64,000 nt of DNA from an uncultured Actinomycetes bacterium (lineage in GTDB: Bacteria; Actinomycetota; Actinomycetes; Mycobacteriales; Nakamurellaceae), in NCBI GenBank assembly GCA_937926105.1, contig CALANS010000163.1:35712-99711 (forward strand), in the 5' to 3' direction. Made by a program: the position numbers and the translations under genes. Below the pieces are notes generated by a model that had not been told where the DNA came from, ran no database searches, and worked only from the letters and a program-made list of their open reading frames with translations. Shown here one piece after another: positions 62,014 through 64,000 of this stretch. The first letter of the stretch is position 1. Each line of letters opens with the position of its first letter.

Positions 62014-63656
62014 CCCGACTTGGGCCAAACTAGTGCGCAACCTCGGCGGAGTTGATCTTGGTGATGGCTTCGGCGAGGTCGTCGGGTGGCGGCTGGGCGG
62101 CGGTGATGGTGTGCTCGCCGGCCTGGATGGTGACGGTGCGGTAGCGGCGGGCGGTGCGCACGAACTTCTTGATGCTCCACTCGGTGGTGTTCTCGATCGA
62201 GTGTGACACCGCGAGCGCTGCGAACACGATGTTCAGGTGCGCGTCGATGGATTCGTGTTTGTGGTGGTAGATCGGCCGGGCCCGTAGGTCGTGCTTGGAC
62301 ATGCGAAAGCGGCTCTCGATGTGCCAGAGCCGGTGGTAGGCGTCGATGATGAATTCCGGGGTGGCGTCGGTGAGGTTGGTGGTGTAGCCCTTGATTCCGG
62401 CCAAGCCACGGGCCTTGGCCTCCAACTCCCGGTTCACGCTCTTGGTGGCGCCGGAGAGCTTGATGAACCGGTTGCGTTTGACGGCGATCTTGCCGTCGAC
62501 GGCCTTCTGGGCCTTGCCGACCTGTTCGTCGATGCCGCGGAGGGTGCGGCGGGCCCGGTCGGTCCGGTACTGGTAGTGGATGGTCCGGTCCGGGATGCCG
62601 CGGGCCTTCTCCTTGGCGGTGGCCGGCCAGGGCTGGGTGTAGATCTGCCCATCCGGGAGGTCTTGTCCGGGATGGGAACGGCGCCAGGCCCGCACCTGGT
62701 AGGGCACGTGCGGGATCTTGGTGCCCAGGATGAACGTCAACCCGGCTTCCTGGATGGCCTTCTGGTTCGCCTCGGAAATCATTCCGGCGTCGGCGACCAC
62801 GGTGATGCCGGACAGCTGGTGCGCGGTCATGAACTCGTGCAGCACGGGCAGCATGGTCGCGGTCTCGGCCTTGTTGCCCTCGAAGGCCCGCACCGCGAGT
62901 GGGAACCCGGCGGCGTCGGTGAGCAGCCCGATGGTGATCTGCGGTTCCAGGCGGCGTTCCTTGGAAAAGCCGGGTTCGCGGAACCCGTCGCCGGTGTCGG
63001 TCTCGAAGTACAAGGTGGACACGTCGTAGAGCACCAGGCGGCCCGGTCCGAGCGCGGCGTGGGCCGCGCACGCCTTCGATAGTGCTTGGCGAAAGGTGTC
63101 TTTCGCATACGACGGCAGTCGCCGCTTGACGGTCCGATACGAGGCCGGGGCGATACCGGGTCTCGGTCAGGACCCGCAGAGAGTCCTGCTTGCTGGTCGG
63201 CTCGATGATCCGGGCCACCACCAGCTGCAAGAACACCACGTCCCCGCCGCAGGCGTCGGTGAAGCCGAGCCGGTCGAACACCGACACCAGCGCGTCCCAC
63301 AACAGCGCCGCCCGCGACGAGGTGATCGGCAGCGGCCCACCCGCCCCGGGCGGGGTCAACCCCAAGTCCAGCTCGCCCTGCCCAGCGACGATCCGCTGCC
63401 GGGCAGCAGCAGTGAGCAGTTCGACCTGGCCGGCCGTGTGCGCCGAACCGAGGTGCTCGATCTTCCGCGACCCGCGTCGAGAGGACCACACGATCTGCAC
63501 AGCGGTCGCCCCGGAGGTGGTCTTCACCGTGCGCACGTACGCCACCACCGCACCCTACGGGGCGAAACTAGTGCGCACTTTCCCGCCGCGAAACCACCAA
63601 ACCCGCAGGTCAACAACCTACAAGATCAACAACTCGTCCTTGGTGGCCCAAGTCAG
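62014..63656 (-). mobile_element. IS1634/IS1549-like insertion sequence
   Basis: About 1.64 kb. Terminal inverted repeats: left CCGACTTGGGCCA (from 62015) and right, as reverse complement from 63656, CTGACTTGGGCCA, 12 of 13 identical. One transposase gene fills it on the reverse strand. The 100-bp direct repeat on each side is unusually long, a property described for IS1549-group elements. The transposase carries a frameshift, so the copy may be inactive. Confidence 0.85.
62030..63548 (-). pseudogene. IS1634-family transposase, frameshifted
   Basis: The N-terminal frame (start at 63548) gives MVAYVRTVKTTSGATAVQIVW and continues to about 63160. The C-terminal two thirds are in a different frame, SYRTVKRRLPSYAKDTFRQA onward, ending at 62030. 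The catalytic DDE residues all lie in the second part: LYDVSTLYFET, TVVADAGMISEAN and the YHRLWHIESRFRMSKHDLRARPI segment. The frame change is near 63141-63165. The family normally has one uninterrupted frame, so this is either an inactivating indel or a sequence error. Confidence 0.75.
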
Positions 63657-63756
63657 GTTTCAGGGAAGCTCATTGGGGCGCCCGCCTTGTGATTGCGGCT
63701 CGCGACGTGACAGGTCGTCAACGCGTACCGCCGCCGCGCACCGAACTTGCCGCCCA
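63657..63756 (+). repeat. 100-bp direct repeat flanking the IS, right copy
   Basis: Exact duplicate of 61914-62013. The last base of the IS inverted repeat is 63656, so the repeat starts immediately at the element's edge. The sequence beyond (63757 on) differs from that inside the element. Confidence 0.9.
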
Positions 63757-63774
63757 GTGCACCAGCGCGCAGGC

Positions 63775-64000
63775 TCAGCTTGTCACCAATTTCGGCGAGG
63801 GCAACTCCGGGAACTGCTCATCCAGGTTTGCGAGGGACTGGTCCAAAATTTGGACGAGATCCGGTCGCCGGGGTGGATTCAATATCCATTCCTTTGTCGC
63901 CCCAATCACCGCGCCGAAGGCGTCGCTGAGACCTATGCGGTTGATTGTCAAGGGCCACGAATTCTTGACCACTGGCGGCCAGCAGACCTGACCGGTGGTG
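63775..64000 (-). CDS. 3' part of an unidentified gene (partial)
   Basis: The reverse frame is open from the window edge to a stop at 63775, about 74 residues, ending WILNPPRRPDLVQILDQSLANLDEQFPELPSPKLVTS. A GTG near 63972 could serve as an internal start. The C-terminal stretch is an amphipathic helix. No domain recognised; the gene continues outside the window. Its 3' end is close to the IS duplication, but the frame itself is not interrupted. Confidence 0.5.
   Translation of the reverse strand, partial: TTGQVCWPPVVKNSWPLTINRIGLSDAFGAVIGATKEWILNPPRRPDLVQILDQSLANLDEQFPELPSPKLVTS

Overview
The window looks like a stretch of a large mobile element (conjugative plasmid or integrated conjugative element) from a high-G+C actinobacterium. 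The DNA is very GC-rich, third codon positions are strongly G/C, GTG starts and 4- or 8-nt stop/start overlaps are common, and the conjugation genes are of the actinobacterial type (SCO6880-like protein, VirB4-like ATPase, VirD4-like coupling protein, MobF relaxase). The two metal sensors resemble mycobacterial KmtR and NmtR and the insertion sequence resembles the mycobacterial IS1549/IS1634 group. This suggests a Mycobacteriales/Pseudonocardiales-like host, but no rRNA or housekeeping gene is present to settle it.

Layout. 1-10.1 kb: a type IV secretion operon (membrane channel protein, SCO6880-like protein, VirB4-like ATPase, transglycosylase/NlpC-P60 hydrolase, lipoprotein, coupling protein, DUF4913-like protein, small membrane protein). 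10.7-14.1 kb: metal handling (FetB-like permease, KmtR-like repressor divergent from a His-rich CDF exporter, CopC-like protein). 14.2-18.5 kb: chromate/oxidant module, made of a five-gene operon with 4-nt overlaps at every junction (MFS, ABM-like protein, ChrB C-domain, DUF2148 Fe-S protein, membrane protein), divergent from a split ChrB, with a two-copy operator between them. 18.7-21.9 kb: NodB-like lipoprotein, then decayed genes (nmtR/P-type ATPase remnant, CHAT remnant). 21.9-24.4 kb: two DUF21/CBS membrane proteins. 24.9-29.1 kb: a second KmtR-like sensor with an EamA exporter carrying a His-rich tail, then a P1B-type ATPase divergent from an NmtR-like sensor.

29.1-46 kb: accessory region with small adaptive genes (GNAT, frameshifted nucleoside kinase-like gene, SigE-type sigma factor with a membrane partner, two paralogous cupins, adenylyltransferase, VOC, esterase, DUF402). 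It encloses a defense island: DUF4041/GIY-YIG plus coiled-coil protein, Mrr-NACHT STAND protein, and a SIR2-HerA-KTSC operon. Directly repeated copies of a 36-bp motif lie between genes here and seem to mark cassette edges.

46-55.8 kb: mobilization end, with a 1867-residue relaxase-helicase-primase, a candidate oriT region and several unknown genes. 55.8-61.8 kb: an ABC transporter with two membrane proteins, secreted small proteins and an ECF sigma factor with a membrane partner. 61.9-63.8 kb: an IS1634-like element flanked by a perfect 100-bp direct repeat. A truncated reverse-strand gene closes the window.

The strongest candidates for something undescribed are the repeat-delimited cassette array, the KTSC protein in the SIR2-HerA operon, the five-gene ChrB/DUF2148 operon and the orphan DUF4041/coiled-coil pair. 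No tRNA, rRNA, CRISPR array or replication origin was recognised. Family assignments come from motif recognition only, without database searches.
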